Shown here in pieces: positions 20,690 through 29,900 of a DNA stretch of 64,000 nucleotides; position 1 is the stretch's first letter; each line of letters opens with the position of its first letter. Below the pieces are notes generated by a model. The model ran no database searches. It saw nothing but the letters and a program-made list of their open reading frames with translations, and was not told the origin of the DNA. The translations under genes and the position numbers were made by a program. Origin of the DNA: Micromonospora inyonensis (lineage in GTDB: Bacteria > Actinomycetota > Actinomycetes > Mycobacteriales > Micromonosporaceae); contig NZ_FMHU01000002.1 of the NCBI RefSeq assembly GCF_900091415.1, positions 1,240,001 through 1,304,000 of the forward strand, in the 5' to 3' direction.

Positions 20690-21505
20690 GTGAACCGACC
20701 GACCCACGGACTCGCCGCAGAGGGACTCACGCTGGGATATCCCGGCCGCTGTGTGGTGGACGGGCTGGACGTCACCATCCCACCCGGCCGGGTGACCGCC
20801 ATCGTCGGTGCCAACGCCTGCGGCAAGTCCACCCTGTTGCGGGGCCTGGCCAGGCTGCTGCGTCCGACCGCGGGCACCGTGCACCTCGACGGACGGTCGA
20901 TCAACACGTTGCGGGGCAAGGAGTTGGCCCGGCTGCTCGGTGTGCTGCCGCAGAACCCGGCCGCACCGGACGGCATCACCGTGCTGGACCTGGTCCGCCG
21001 CGGTCGCAGCCCGCACCAGTCGTGGTGGCGGCAGTGGTCCGCCGAGGACGAGCGGGCCGTGGAGGACGCGCTGACCGCGACCGGCCTGCTCGCGGAGGCC
21101 CGGCGCAGCGTCGACGAGCTGTCCGGGGGCCAGCGCCAGCGGGCCTGGATCGCGATGGCGCTCGCCCAGGACACCGGCGTGCTGCTGCTGGACGAGCCCA
21201 CCAACCACCTCGACCTCGCCCACCAGATCGAGATCCTCGACCTCATCGCCGACCTCAACCGGACGCAGGGCCGCACCGTCGTGCTCGTCCTGCACGACCT
21301 GAACCATGCCGCGCGCTACGCCGACCACGTCATCGCCATGGTCGGTGGCGGAGTCGTCGCGGCCGGGTCGCCCGGTGAGGTGATCACGCGGCACCTCGTC
21401 GAGACCGTCTTCGGTCTCGCGTGCGTCGTCGTCGACGACCCGGTGAGCGGCGGGCCGCACGTCGTCCCCTACGGCCGCCACCACCGCGTCCCCGTGGCCC
21501 ACTGA
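20690..21505 (+). CDS. ferric-siderophore ABC transporter ATPase (FepC type)
   Basis: Cytoplasmic ATP-hydrolysing subunit of the importer (271 residues). Walker A is GANACGKST, the Q-loop is LPQNPAAPDGITV, the signature is ELSGGQRQRAW, Walker B is GVLLLDEPTNHLD, and the H-loop is VLHDLNHAARY. Walker A has Ala-Cys where GxNGxGKST is usual, a common tolerated variant in FepC proteins. The GTG start follows GGAGG in the end of the preceding gene. Confidence 0.92.
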   Translation: MNRPTHGLAAEGLTLGYPGRCVVDGLDVTIPPGRVTAIVGANACGKSTLLRGLARLLRPTAGTVHLDGRSINTLRGKELARLLGVLPQNPAAPDGITVLDLVRRGRSPHQSWWRQWSAEDERAVEDALTATGLLAEARRSVDELSGGQRQRAWIAMALAQDTGVLLLDEPTNHLDLAHQIEILDLIADLNRTQGRTVVLVLHDLNHAARYADHVIAMVGGGVVAAGSPGEVITRHLVETVFGLACVVVDDPVSGGPHVVPYGRHHRVPVAH

Positions 21506-21522
21506 CCCTGACGACCTGACGA

Positions 21523-21549
21523 CGCCGCCGGGCAGGGTGCTCGGCGGCG
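21523..21549 (+). other. intercistronic stem-loop
   Basis: An 8-bp GC-only stem (CGCCGCCG/CGGCGGCG) with an 11-base loop lies between the ATPase and the binding-protein gene. It may be a processing or attenuation element that lets the binding protein be expressed at a different level from the permease genes. Confidence 0.4.
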
Positions 21550-21572
21550 CCTGCTGAAAGGAAACATCCACC

Positions 21573-22601
21573 ATGTCATTGATCGGCTCCCCCGTCCGGG
21601 GCGTGGGGCGGTTGCTCGCCGTGGGCGCCGCCGTCGCCATGACGGTTCTGCTGGGCGCCTGCGGCGCCGACACCCCGGCCCCGGGCGACGCGTCGTCCGC
21701 GGGTGCCGAGGGGCCGTGGAGCTTCACCGACGACCGGGGTACGAAGATCGACCTGCCGAAGCGTCCGACGCGGATCGTGGCGCAGTCCCACCCGGCCGCC
21801 GCCCTGTACGACTTCGGCATCAAGCCGGTCGGCGTGTTCGGACCGCAGAAGACCGCCGACGGGAAGCCCAGCCCTCAGATCGGCAATCTGGACCTCACCG
21901 GCGTCGAGTCGGTCGGCACCGCCTTCGGCGAGTTCCAGCTGGAGAAGCTGATCGCGCTCAAGCCCGACCTGATCGTCACCGTCGCCTACGGCCCGATGAT
22001 CTGGTACATCCCCGACGAGGTCCGGGCGAAGGTGGAGAAGATCGCCCCGATCGCCGTCATCCAGTTGATGGGCGTGGCCGTCCCCGACGCGGTCAAGCGC
22101 TTCGGTGACCTCTCGGCAGCCCTGGGCGCTGATCCGGACAGCCCGGCGATCCGGCAGGCCCGGACCGACTTCGAAACCGCGGCCAACGCCCTCAAGGCCG
22201 CGGTGGCGGCGAAGCCCGGGCTGTCGGTGGCGGTTGTCTCGGGCACCAAGGAGAACTTCTTCGTCGCGGACCCGGAGTTCCACGGCGATGTGAAGTACCT
22301 GCAGCAGCTCGGCCTGCAGATCGTCAAGCCGGGGAAGCCCGAGGCCGGGTTCGAGTCGCTCAGCTGGGAGGAGGCCGGCCGCTACAAGGCCGACCTCGTC
22401 CTCGAGGACGCGCGCCCCGAGGGCGGCCTGGACTCGACGCAGATGGCGACGTACCCCGCCTGGCAGAACAGCCCCGCCGTCAAGGCGAACCAGGTCGTCG
22501 ACTGGCAGACCGAGACGCCGTTCACGTACCAGCGGTTCACCAAGGTCCTCACCGACACCGCGGCCGCGGTCACGAAGGCGGACGCCGCCGTCGTGCCGTG
22601 A
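21573..22601 (+). CDS. siderophore-binding lipoprotein (FecB/FepB family)
   Basis: Extracytoplasmic solute-binding lipoprotein that captures the ferric siderophore and delivers it to the permease. It has a hydrophobic signal segment and a lipobox LLGAC, with the Cys near residue 31. The mature part is a typical helical-backbone (type III) binding protein: WSFTDDRGTKIDLPKRPTRI, a VGVFGPQ strand, EKLIALKPDLIVTVAYG, and a C-terminal QVVDW segment. Start ATG is preceded by AAAGGA. It is flanked by two stem-loops, which suggests its transcript is a separately stabilised segment. Confidence 0.9.
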   Translation: MSLIGSPVRGVGRLLAVGAAVAMTVLLGACGADTPAPGDASSAGAEGPWSFTDDRGTKIDLPKRPTRIVAQSHPAAALYDFGIKPVGVFGPQKTADGKPSPQIGNLDLTGVESVGTAFGEFQLEKLIALKPDLIVTVAYGPMIWYIPDEVRAKVEKIAPIAVIQLMGVAVPDAVKRFGDLSAALGADPDSPAIRQARTDFETAANALKAAVAAKPGLSVAVVSGTKENFFVADPEFHGDVKYLQQLGLQIVKPGKPEAGFESLSWEEAGRYKADLVLEDARPEGGLDSTQMATYPAWQNSPAVKANQVVDWQTETPFTYQRFTKVLTDTAAAVTKADAAVVP

Positions 22602-22610
22602 CGCCCGACC

Positions 22611-22636
22611 GCGCCCCGCCGACGTCGGCGGGGCGC
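22611..22636. terminator. perfect 26-bp palindrome after binding-protein gene
   Basis: A fully self-complementary 26-mer (13 + 13, GC-rich, no unpaired loop) begins ten bases after the lipoprotein stop and lies before the thioesterase SD. It is a likely terminator or attenuator separating high-level uptake genes from the downstream biosynthetic genes. Confidence 0.6.
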
Positions 22637-22663
22637 GGAAGGCCCTGCGAGAGGAAGCGATCC

Positions 22664-23461
22664 ATGGCGCTGCGCGACGATTCGACGCGCTGGTTCCGCC
22701 GGTACGTGCACAAGCCGGAGGCGACGGGGCGACTGGTGTGTTTCACTCCCGCCGGCAGCATGCCGTCGTTCTACCTCGACTGGGCGCGGACCGCGCCGCC
22801 GAGCGTGGAGGTACTCGTCGTCACGCTGCCCGGTCGCGAAGAGCGCAGCGCCGAGCCGCCGGTGACCGATCTGGGATCCCTGGCCGACGCTGTCGCGCAG
22901 GCGCTCGGTGGGCTGGGCGACCGGCCGACCGTCCTGTTCGGACACAGCATGGGCGCCGCGGTGGCGTACGAGGTCAGCCGGCGGTACGAAGCGTCGGGTG
23001 GTGCACTGGCCGGGCTGGTCGTGTCGGCATGCGCCAGCCCGGCCCGGCAGCCGGACTCGCGGCCGGGCCTGACCGCCTACGACGACGACCAGTTGGCGAC
23101 GTACCTGCGCACCCTCGGCGGCACCTCGAACCAGGTGTTCGACGACCCGGAGGTACGCCAGTTCGTCCTCGACACCTTCCGCGCCGACCTGGCCGTCCTG
23201 GAGCCGTACCGGCCGGACGCGACACGGGCCCGCCTGCGTACCCCGGTTCAGGTGTTCCGTGGCGACCAGGATCCGGCGACGCCGGCCGACGACGCCGCCC
23301 GCTGGGCCGAGGTGACCGACCGGTTCGCCGGGGTGCGGTCCTTCCCCGGGGGCCACTTCTACCTGCTCGACCAGCGGTCCGCCGTACTGCACGCCGCCAT
23401 CGAGCCGCTGCCCGGTGGTGTCGTGCCCTCGGCATCCATCCACGCACAGAGAGAGGGGTAG
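22664..23461 (+). CDS. type II thioesterase
   Basis: Alpha/beta-hydrolase editing thioesterase (265 residues) that removes misloaded acyl groups from NRPS carrier domains. Visible features are the oxyanion region CFTPAGSMPSFY, PGREERSAEP, the nucleophile elbow FGHSMGA, the acid GDQD, and the catalytic His in FPGGHFYLL. The ATG at 22664 is chosen because GAGAGGAAG lies upstream; the frame is open further upstream but without a better signal. Since the terminal NRPS has no TE domain, this enzyme could also contribute to product release, but that is inference. Confidence 0.88.
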   Translation: MALRDDSTRWFRRYVHKPEATGRLVCFTPAGSMPSFYLDWARTAPPSVEVLVVTLPGREERSAEPPVTDLGSLADAVAQALGGLGDRPTVLFGHSMGAAVAYEVSRRYEASGGALAGLVVSACASPARQPDSRPGLTAYDDDQLATYLRTLGGTSNQVFDDPEVRQFVLDTFRADLAVLEPYRPDATRARLRTPVQVFRGDQDPATPADDAARWAEVTDRFAGVRSFPGGHFYLLDQRSAVLHAAIEPLPGGVVPSASIHAQREG

Positions 23462-23467
23462 AACCGC

Positions 23468-24826
23468 ATGGCAGAACGGCGCTCGGGGCCCGAGGCGGAG
23501 GACGTCGCGGACGTGGTGGGCGTGGGATTCGGCCCCGCGAACCTGGCGCTGGCCGTCGCCATCCACGAGCACAACGCCCGGCATCCGGACGCCGTCGCGG
23601 TCCGTGCGGCGTTCGTGGAGCGTCAATCGCAGTTCGGTTGGCATCCCGGCATGCTGCTCGAGGGCGCGACGATGCAGGTGTCCTTCCTGAAGGACCTCGT
23701 GACCATGCGCGACCCCGGCAGCCGGTTCACGTTCCTGCGCTACCTGCACGAGCACGGGCGACTGCCGGACTTCATCAACCAGAAGAGCTTCTTTCCCACC
23801 CGCATCGAGTTCCACGACTACCTGCGGTGGTGCGCCGCCGCGGTGGACGACATGGTCACCTACGGCGAGACGGCCGTCGCCATCCGGCCCGCGGCGTCCG
23901 GCACCGGACCGGTCGACCATCTCGACGTGGTGATGTCGTGCGCCGACGGGGGGCAGCGGGTGCTGCGCGCCCGTAACGTGGTGGTCAGCACCGGCCTGCG
24001 GCCACGGCTGCCCTCCGGCGTCACCGCAGGAGCACGGGTCTGGCACAACCGCGACCTGCTCTTCCGGGTGCGCGACCTGGACGTACGCCGGCATCGGCGG
24101 TTCACCGTCGTGGGGGCCGGCCAGTCCGCCGCCGAGACCGCCGAGTACCTGCACCGCACCTTCCCGGACGCCGAGGTGTGCGCGGTGTTCACCCGGTACG
24201 GGTACAGCCCCGCCGACGACAGTCCGTTCGCCAACCGCATCTTCGACCCGGCCGCCGTGGACGACTTCTACACCGCCCCGGAGGACGTCAAGCAGGCCCT
24301 GCTGGGTTACCACGGCAACACCAACTACTCCGTCGTGGACAGCGACCTGATCGAGCAGCTCTACCGGATCGTGTACCAGGAGAAGGTGGCCGGCGTCCAG
24401 CGGTTGCGCATCCTGAACACCACCGCCCTGGAGTCCGCCGACGAATCCGACGCCGGCGTACGGTGCGTGCTCCGGTCCCTGACCACGGGGGAGCGGTACC
24501 CGCTCGACTCCGACGCCGTGGTGCTGGCCACCGGCTACCATCCCGGGGATCCGCGCGAACTGCTGGGAGCGCTCGCCGACGAGTGCACCACCGACACGCT
24601 CGGGCGCCTGCGGATCGGCCGGGACCACCGGGTACTGACGTCCCGGTGGATCCGGGCCGGCCTGTACCTCCAGGGCGCCGGCACCGAGCACAGCCACGGA
24701 CTGACAGCGTCGCTGCTGTCCACCCTCGCGGTGCGCTCCGGCGAGATCTGCGACTCGCTCGTCCAGCGGCGCGCCGAGCCGCAGCCCTCCACCGCCGGGA
24801 TGGCCACCGCCGTCCAGCCCGGCTGA
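23468..24826 (+). CDS. L-ornithine/L-lysine N-monooxygenase
   Basis: FAD/NADPH-dependent N-hydroxylase of the PvdA/SidA/IucD/MbtG family (452 residues) that makes the N-hydroxy-amino acid used for hydroxamate iron ligands. The FAD site is [15 protein letters not shown], the substrate region is [15 protein letters not shown] and [13 protein letters not shown], the NADPH site is [15 protein letters not shown], and the conserved C-terminal ATGY is present. Ornithine and lysine hydroxylases are hard to separate by eye; ornithine is more common in this siderophore class. No formyl- or acetyltransferase gene lies nearby, so the hydroxamate may form by peptide bonding or by cyclization. Confidence 0.9.
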   Translation: MAERRSGPEAEDVADVVGVGFGPANLALAVAIHEHNARHPDAVAVRAAFVERQSQFGWHPGMLLEGATMQVSFLKDLVTMRDPGSRFTFLRYLHEHGRLPDFINQKSFFPTRIEFHDYLRWCAAAVDDMVTYGETAVAIRPAASGTGPVDHLDVVMSCADGGQRVLRARNVVVSTGLRPRLPSGVTAGARVWHNRDLLFRVRDLDVRRHRRFTVVGAGQSAAETAEYLHRTFPDAEVCAVFTRYGYSPADDSPFANRIFDPAAVDDFYTAPEDVKQALLGYHGNTNYSVVDSDLIEQLYRIVYQEKVAGVQRLRILNTTALESADESDAGVRCVLRSLTTGERYPLDSDAVVLATGYHPGDPRELLGALADECTTDTLGRLRIGRDHRVLTSRWIRAGLYLQGAGTEHSHGLTASLLSTLAVRSGEICDSLVQRRAEPQPSTAGMATAVQPG

Positions 24827-24855
24827 ACCCACCCGCCCACGTCGAAGGAGTACCG

Positions 24856-25065
24856 ATGGCCGCCACCAACCCGTTCGAGGACGACGACGCCCGCTACCTG
24901 GTGCTGGTGAACGCCGAGAACCAGCACTCCATCTGGCCGGCTTTCGCAGCCGTGCCGGCGGGCTGGTCCGTCGTGCACGGCGAGGACTCCCGCTCGGGCT
25001 GCCTCGAGTACGTGGAGACGCACTGGACCGACCTGCGCCCGGCCAGCCTGACCGCCCAGGGGTGA
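24856..25065 (+). CDS. MbtH-like protein (siderophore cluster)
   Basis: Small adenylation-domain chaperone of 69 residues. It carries the family pattern [33 protein letters not shown] and the ending [11 protein letters not shown], with the conserved Trp and Pro positions intact. GAAGGAG lies six bases before the ATG. It closes the plus-strand biosynthetic operon directly before a terminator hairpin. Confidence 0.95.
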   Translation: MAATNPFEDDDARYLVLVNAENQHSIWPAFAAVPAGWSVVHGEDSRSGCLEYVETHWTDLRPASLTAQG

Positions 25066-25070
25066 GCCGT

Positions 25071-25099
25071 GCCCCGCCGCCGCGTGAGGGCGGCGGGGC
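25071..25099. terminator. terminator between convergent mbtH-like and ligase genes
   Basis: A perfect 11-bp GC stem with a 7-base loop begins 5 bases after the MbtH stop and lies before the end of the oppositely oriented ligase gene, so it can serve both. Confidence 0.8.
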
Positions 25100-25129
25100 C
25101 GGGTCGGCCTGGGCGACGGCGCAGGGGCG

Positions 25130-26773
25130 TCAGGCTGTGCTGGCCGGCGCGACGGCAGCCGCCAACGCCCGCTTGTCGATCTTCCCGATGGCGGTCAGCG
25201 GCAGCTCGTCGACGACGACCAGCAGGTCCGGCAGCTTGAACGCCGCCACGCCGCGTTCCAGCAGGAAGGCGCGTACGTCCGCCAGCTCCGGCGCCGGAGC
25301 CCCGGCGGGCGGTCGCATCGCCACGCAGATCAGCTGCCCCTCGGCACCGTCCGACACGCCCACGGCGGCGCACCGGTCGATGAGCGGGTGGGCGTGCAGG
25401 TGGCTCTCGATCTCCTCGCCGGAGACGCTCTCCCCGTTGCGGTCGATGGTGTCCTTGACCCGGCCCTCGACGACGAGGTGGCCGGACGGCAGCGCACGGA
25501 CCAGGTCACCGGTGGTGTAGTACCCGTCCGGCGTGAACGCCGTCGCGTTGACCTCGGGCGCCCGGTAGTACCCGCGCAGGGTGTACGGCCCGCGTACCAG
25601 CAGCTCGCCCACCTCGCCGGGGGCGACGTCGGCGCCGTCCGCGTCCACGACGCGCAGGTCGTCGTCCGGGCACATCGGCCGGCCCTGCGTGGTCGCCACG
25701 ATCTCGTCGTCGTCCTCGCCACGGGTGTAGTTCAGCAGCCCCTCCGCCATCCCGAACACCTGTTGCACGCGGCAGCCGAGCGCACCGGGGATCTGCCGGG
25801 CCAGCTGTGCGGACAGTTTGGATCCGCCCGCCTGCAAAACCTCCAGTGTGGACAGGTCCGTCTGGTCCCACGCCGTGGTCTCGATCCAGAGCGGGATCAG
25901 CGGCGGAACCAGTGCCGTGTGGGTGACGCCCTCGGCTTCGATGAGCGGGAACGCGTCGTCGGGCGCGGGCGAGGGCGACAGCACGACCGTGCCGCCGACG
26001 GCGAGGGTGCCGAGCATTCCGGGGCAGGCGAGCGCGAAGTTGTGGGCGATCGGCAGGCAGGCGAGGTAAACCGTGTCGCGGTCCAGCTCGCACACCTCGG
26101 CGCTGGCCCGGGCGTTGTACCCGTAGTCGTTGTGGGTCCGCGGAATCAGCTTCGGCACGCCGGTCGTGCCGCCCGACACCAGCAGCAGGGCGATGTCGGC
26201 GGGATCCGGCTCGGCGAACTCCCGCGGCTCGGCGTCCACCGAGGCGAGCGCCGTGTACGGTCCGGGATCGCCGTCGACGAGAACGTGGCGCAGCTCGGGC
26301 GCCTGCGCGGTGACCTGGTCGGCCAGCTCCCGGTAGTCGAATCCGGCGACCTGGTCCGCGATGACGTAGGCCACCGCGCCGGAGAGCCGGGCGAGGTGAC
26401 CGATCTCCGTGAGCCGGTGCGCGGGCAGCGTCAGCACCGCGATCGCGCCGATGCGGGCCAGGGCGAACAGCAGCGGCGGGAAGGCCCCGGTGTTGGGCAG
26501 CTGGACGAGCACCCGGTCGCCCGCGCGGATGCCGAGGTCGGCGAGGCCCGCCGCCATCCGGTCGGCCCGTTGGTCGAGCTGACGGTACGTCAGCCGCTGC
26601 TCGCCGGCGACGAGGGCCAGCCGGCGGCCGTGCGCTGCGGTCAAGTCCCGCAGCAGCCGGCCGAGGGTGCGGCCGTCCCAGTACCCGCGCTCGACGTAGC
26701 GCTCGCACAGGTCGCGGGGCCACGGCGTCAGGCCGGACGGTAGGGGGGCGACCAGGTCGTCCGGTACGCGCAT
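25130..26773 (-). CDS. salicyl-AMP ligase (stand-alone aryl adenylation enzyme)
   Basis: Activates salicylate and loads it on the aryl carrier domain of the divergent NRPS. This 547-residue protein has the DhbE/YbtE/MbtA architecture with LLLVSGGTTGVPKLIPRTHN, GYYTTGDLV, and the catalytic Lys in LTAIGKIDKRAL. The pocket segment reads AHNFALACPG, with Cys where 2,3-DHB-specific DhbE has Ser240. The segment FGMAEGLLNYTR has Leu where DhbE has Val337. Both substitutions are known marks of salicylate rather than DHB specificity. The ATG follows a GGAG SD. The gene is divergent from the loading NRPS across an iron-box palindrome. Confidence 0.93.
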   Translation of the reverse strand: MRVPDDLVAPLPSGLTPWPRDLCERYVERGYWDGRTLGRLLRDLTAAHGRRLALVAGEQRLTYRQLDQRADRMAAGLADLGIRAGDRVLVQLPNTGAFPPLLFALARIGAIAVLTLPAHRLTEIGHLARLSGAVAYVIADQVAGFDYRELADQVTAQAPELRHVLVDGDPGPYTALASVDAEPREFAEPDPADIALLLVSGGTTGVPKLIPRTHNDYGYNARASAEVCELDRDTVYLACLPIAHNFALACPGMLGTLAVGGTVVLSPSPAPDDAFPLIEAEGVTHTALVPPLIPLWIETTAWDQTDLSTLEVLQAGGSKLSAQLARQIPGALGCRVQQVFGMAEGLLNYTRGEDDDEIVATTQGRPMCPDDDLRVVDADGADVAPGEVGELLVRGPYTLRGYYRAPEVNATAFTPDGYYTTGDLVRALPSGHLVVEGRVKDTIDRNGESVSGEEIESHLHAHPLIDRCAAVGVSDGAEGQLICVAMRPPAGAPAPELADVRAFLLERGVAAFKLPDLLVVVDELPLTAIGKIDKRALAAAVAPASTA

Positions 26774-26835
26774 CGCTGCTTCTCCTTCGCGGGCACGGCG
26801 GGTGCGGGGTCCGGATCGGACACCGTCGGGCAGTA

Positions 26836-26853
26836 GGTTAGGTTAACCTAACC
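26836..26853. promoter_or_regulatory. perfect palindromic iron box between divergent ligase and NRPS genes
   Basis: GGTTAGGTTAACCTAACC is a perfect 18-bp palindrome containing both iron-box half sites. It lies in the 137-bp divergent promoter region, so one repressor site can control both starter-unit genes. Confidence 0.85.
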
Positions 26854-26910
26854 GTCGATCAGCGACAGTCGGCAACGACCCTGCGCGCACTCACGAACGA
26901 AAGGTGGCCG

Positions 26911-29900
26911 GTGTCTACCCAGGACGACCTGCGGCGATTTGTTCCCGAGCTGCTCGGCAGCGACATCGCCCCGGACGACGACGACCACCTCATCGCGCTC
27001 GGCCTCGACTCGCTCAAGCTGATGCGCATCGCCGGCCTGCTCCGCCAGCGCGGCGTCCAGGTCAGCTTCGCCGACCTCATCGCCACCCCCACCCTCGGTG
27101 CCTGGACGGCACTGCTCGCCGCCGCGACGCCGTCCGGTGACCCCACCTCCGCCGGTGACGCGGGCGCGGCCACCGTCGCCGAGGGGGAGCCGTTCCCGCT
27201 CGCGCCGATGCAGCACGCGTACTGGGTCGGACGCGGGGCCGCCCAGCAGCTCGGCGCGGTCGCGGCGCACCTCTACACGGAGTTCGACGGTCACGACGTC
27301 GATCCCGCCCGGCTCGGTGCCGCTCTCGCCGCACTCGCCGAGCACCACCACATGCTGCGCGCCCGCATCCTGGACGACGGTCAGCAGGTCGTCGAACCCT
27401 GGCGGCACGGCACCGAGCTTCCGGTGCTCGACCTGCGCGAAGCGGCCCCCGACCAGGTCGCCACCGCCACCGCGGCCCTGCGCGAGCAGATGTCCCACCA
27501 GCTCCTGGCGGTGGAACAGGGCCGCATGCTGGACGTACGGGTGACCCTGCTGCCCGAGCGCCGTACCCGCGTCCACGTCGACATCGACATGGTAGCCGCC
27601 GACGCCCGCAGCTACCGGATGCTCCTCGCCGACCTGGTCCGGCTCTACGAGCACCCCGACCAACCCCTGCCGGCCCTCGACTACCAGTACGCGCAGTACC
27701 TCGCTCACCGGCGCACCGAACGGCCCCGCCCCGCCGACGTGCGGTGGTGGCAGAAGCGGATACCCGACCTGCCGGGCGCTCCCGAGCTTCCGACGCGGCC
27801 GGACGGCCGGCGTACCGACCCGCACCGGGTCGTCCGGCTGCACCGGTGGCTCGACCCCAAAACCCGCGCCGGCCTGGTACGCCAGGCGCGCCGCCACGCC
27901 GTCACCCCGGCCGTGGCCGTCGCCACGGTCTTCGCCGAGGTGCTCGGGGCGTGGAGCGGGGTGCCGCGCTTCCTGCTCAACGTCCCGATGTTCGACCGTC
28001 AGCCGGTCCACCCCGACGTCGAACGGCTCGTCGGCGACTTCACCAGCTCGGTGCTGCTGCCGGTGGACGTCTCCCGCTCCGTCGACTTCGTCGAGCGCGC
28101 CCAGGACGTGCAGCAATCGATGCACGACGCCGTCGCGCACTCCTCGTACCCGGGCCTGGACGTGCTGCGCGACCTCTCCCGCGAACACGGCACGCAGGTG
28201 CTCGCTCCCGTCGTGTTCACCAGCGCGTTGGACCTCGGCGAGCTGTTCGGGGCGGAGGTGGAACGGGTCCTCGGCGAGCCGGTCCACATCATCTCGCAGG
28301 GGCCGCAGGTCGTGCTGGACGCCCAGGTGACCGAGCTGCACGGCGGCCTGCTCGTCAACTGGGACGTCCGCGTCGACGCGCTGCCCGACGGCGTCGCCGA
28401 CGAGATGTTCGCCGCGTTCGGTGACCTGCTCGGCCGCGTCGCGGACGGCACGGCCTGGGACGACCCGGTCGGAGACCTGCGCCCGGCTGGGTGCCGGTCC
28501 GTACGGGAACAGGTCAACGCCACCGCAGGCCCGTCGCCGCGGCAGCCGCTGCACCACGCCTTCTTCGCCCGTGCCGCCGACGAGCCGGACCGGCCGGCAG
28601 TCGTGACCGCAGCCGGCACCGCCCTCACCTACGGCCAGTTGGCCGACCGCGCCCTCCGCCTCGCCCGGACGCTCGCCGACCGCGGCGTCCGGACGGGTGA
28701 CGCCGTGGCCATCCGGCTGCCCAAGGGCCCGGAGCAGGTCGTCGCCGTCCTGGGCGTGCTGGCGGCCGGCGCCCACTACGTCCCGGTCGGTGTGGAGCAG
28801 CCCGCGGAACGGGTCCGCCGGATCCGGGAGCGGGCCGGCACCACCGTCGTCGTCGCCGAGCACGCGACGGGCGACGACGAGATCGGCTACGCCCTGGCGG
28901 TCGCCACCGGGCACCCCGCCCCCGCCCCCGTTCTCGCCGATCCGGCCGACGTCGCGTACGTCCTGTTCACCTCGGGTTCCACCGGCGAGCCCAAGGGTGT
29001 CGAGGTGTCCCACCGGGCCGCCGCGAACACCGTCGACGACCTGGTCGAGCGGCTCGGCCTCGACGCCGACGACCGCACCCTCGCGCTGTCCGCGCTGGAC
29101 TTCGACCTCTCGGTCTTCGACCTGTTCGCGCCGCTCTCCGTCGGCGGCGCCGTCGTCACGGTGGACGAGTCGACCCGCCGTGACGCCACCGCCTGGGCCG
29201 CCCTCGTGCGCGACCGCGCCGTGACGCTCCTCAACTGTGTGCCGAGCCTGCTCGACATGCTGCTGACCGCGGGCCGGGCCGAGCCGCTGGGGGACAGCCT
29301 GCGGGTGGTGCTGCTCGGCGGCGACTGGGTCGGCGTCGACCTGCCCGGCCGCCTGCGCTCCCAGGTGCCCGGCTGCCGGTTCCTCGGCCTGGGCGGCACG
29401 ACCGAGACGGCCATCCACTCCACGATCCAGGAGGTCCACGACGGCGTGGTGCCGGCGGAGTGGGCGAGCGTCCCGTACGGCACGCCGCTGCGCAACGTCC
29501 GGTGCCGGGTGGTCGACCCGCAGGGCCGCGACTGCCCGGACTGGGTTCCCGGCGAACTCTGGATCGGTGGGGCGGGTGTCGCCGACGGGTACCGCGCCGA
29601 CCCGGACCGTACCGCCGACCGGTTCGTCACCGTCGACGGCACGCGGTGGTACCGCACCGGCGACCGCGCCCGGTACTGGCCCGACGGCACCATCGAGTTC
29701 CTCGGTCGCGCCGACGACCAGGTGAAGATCCGGGGCTTCCGGATCGAACTGGGCGAGATCGAAGCCGCCCTCGGCGACCATCCCGGCGTCCGCCAGGCGG
29801 TCGCCCTCGTCCTGCGCGGGACAGGCGCGCCGCGGCTCGCCGCCGTCGCCGTCACCGCCGGTGTCACCGCCGAGGACCTCGCCGCGCATGCCGCCCTCCG

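Noticed and set aside
25130..26773. 2,3-dihydroxybenzoate-AMP ligase assignment (enterobactin-like pathway)
   Set aside because: The pocket has Cys and Leu at the DHB/salicylate discriminating positions, and no DHB dehydrogenase or isochorismatase gene is present.
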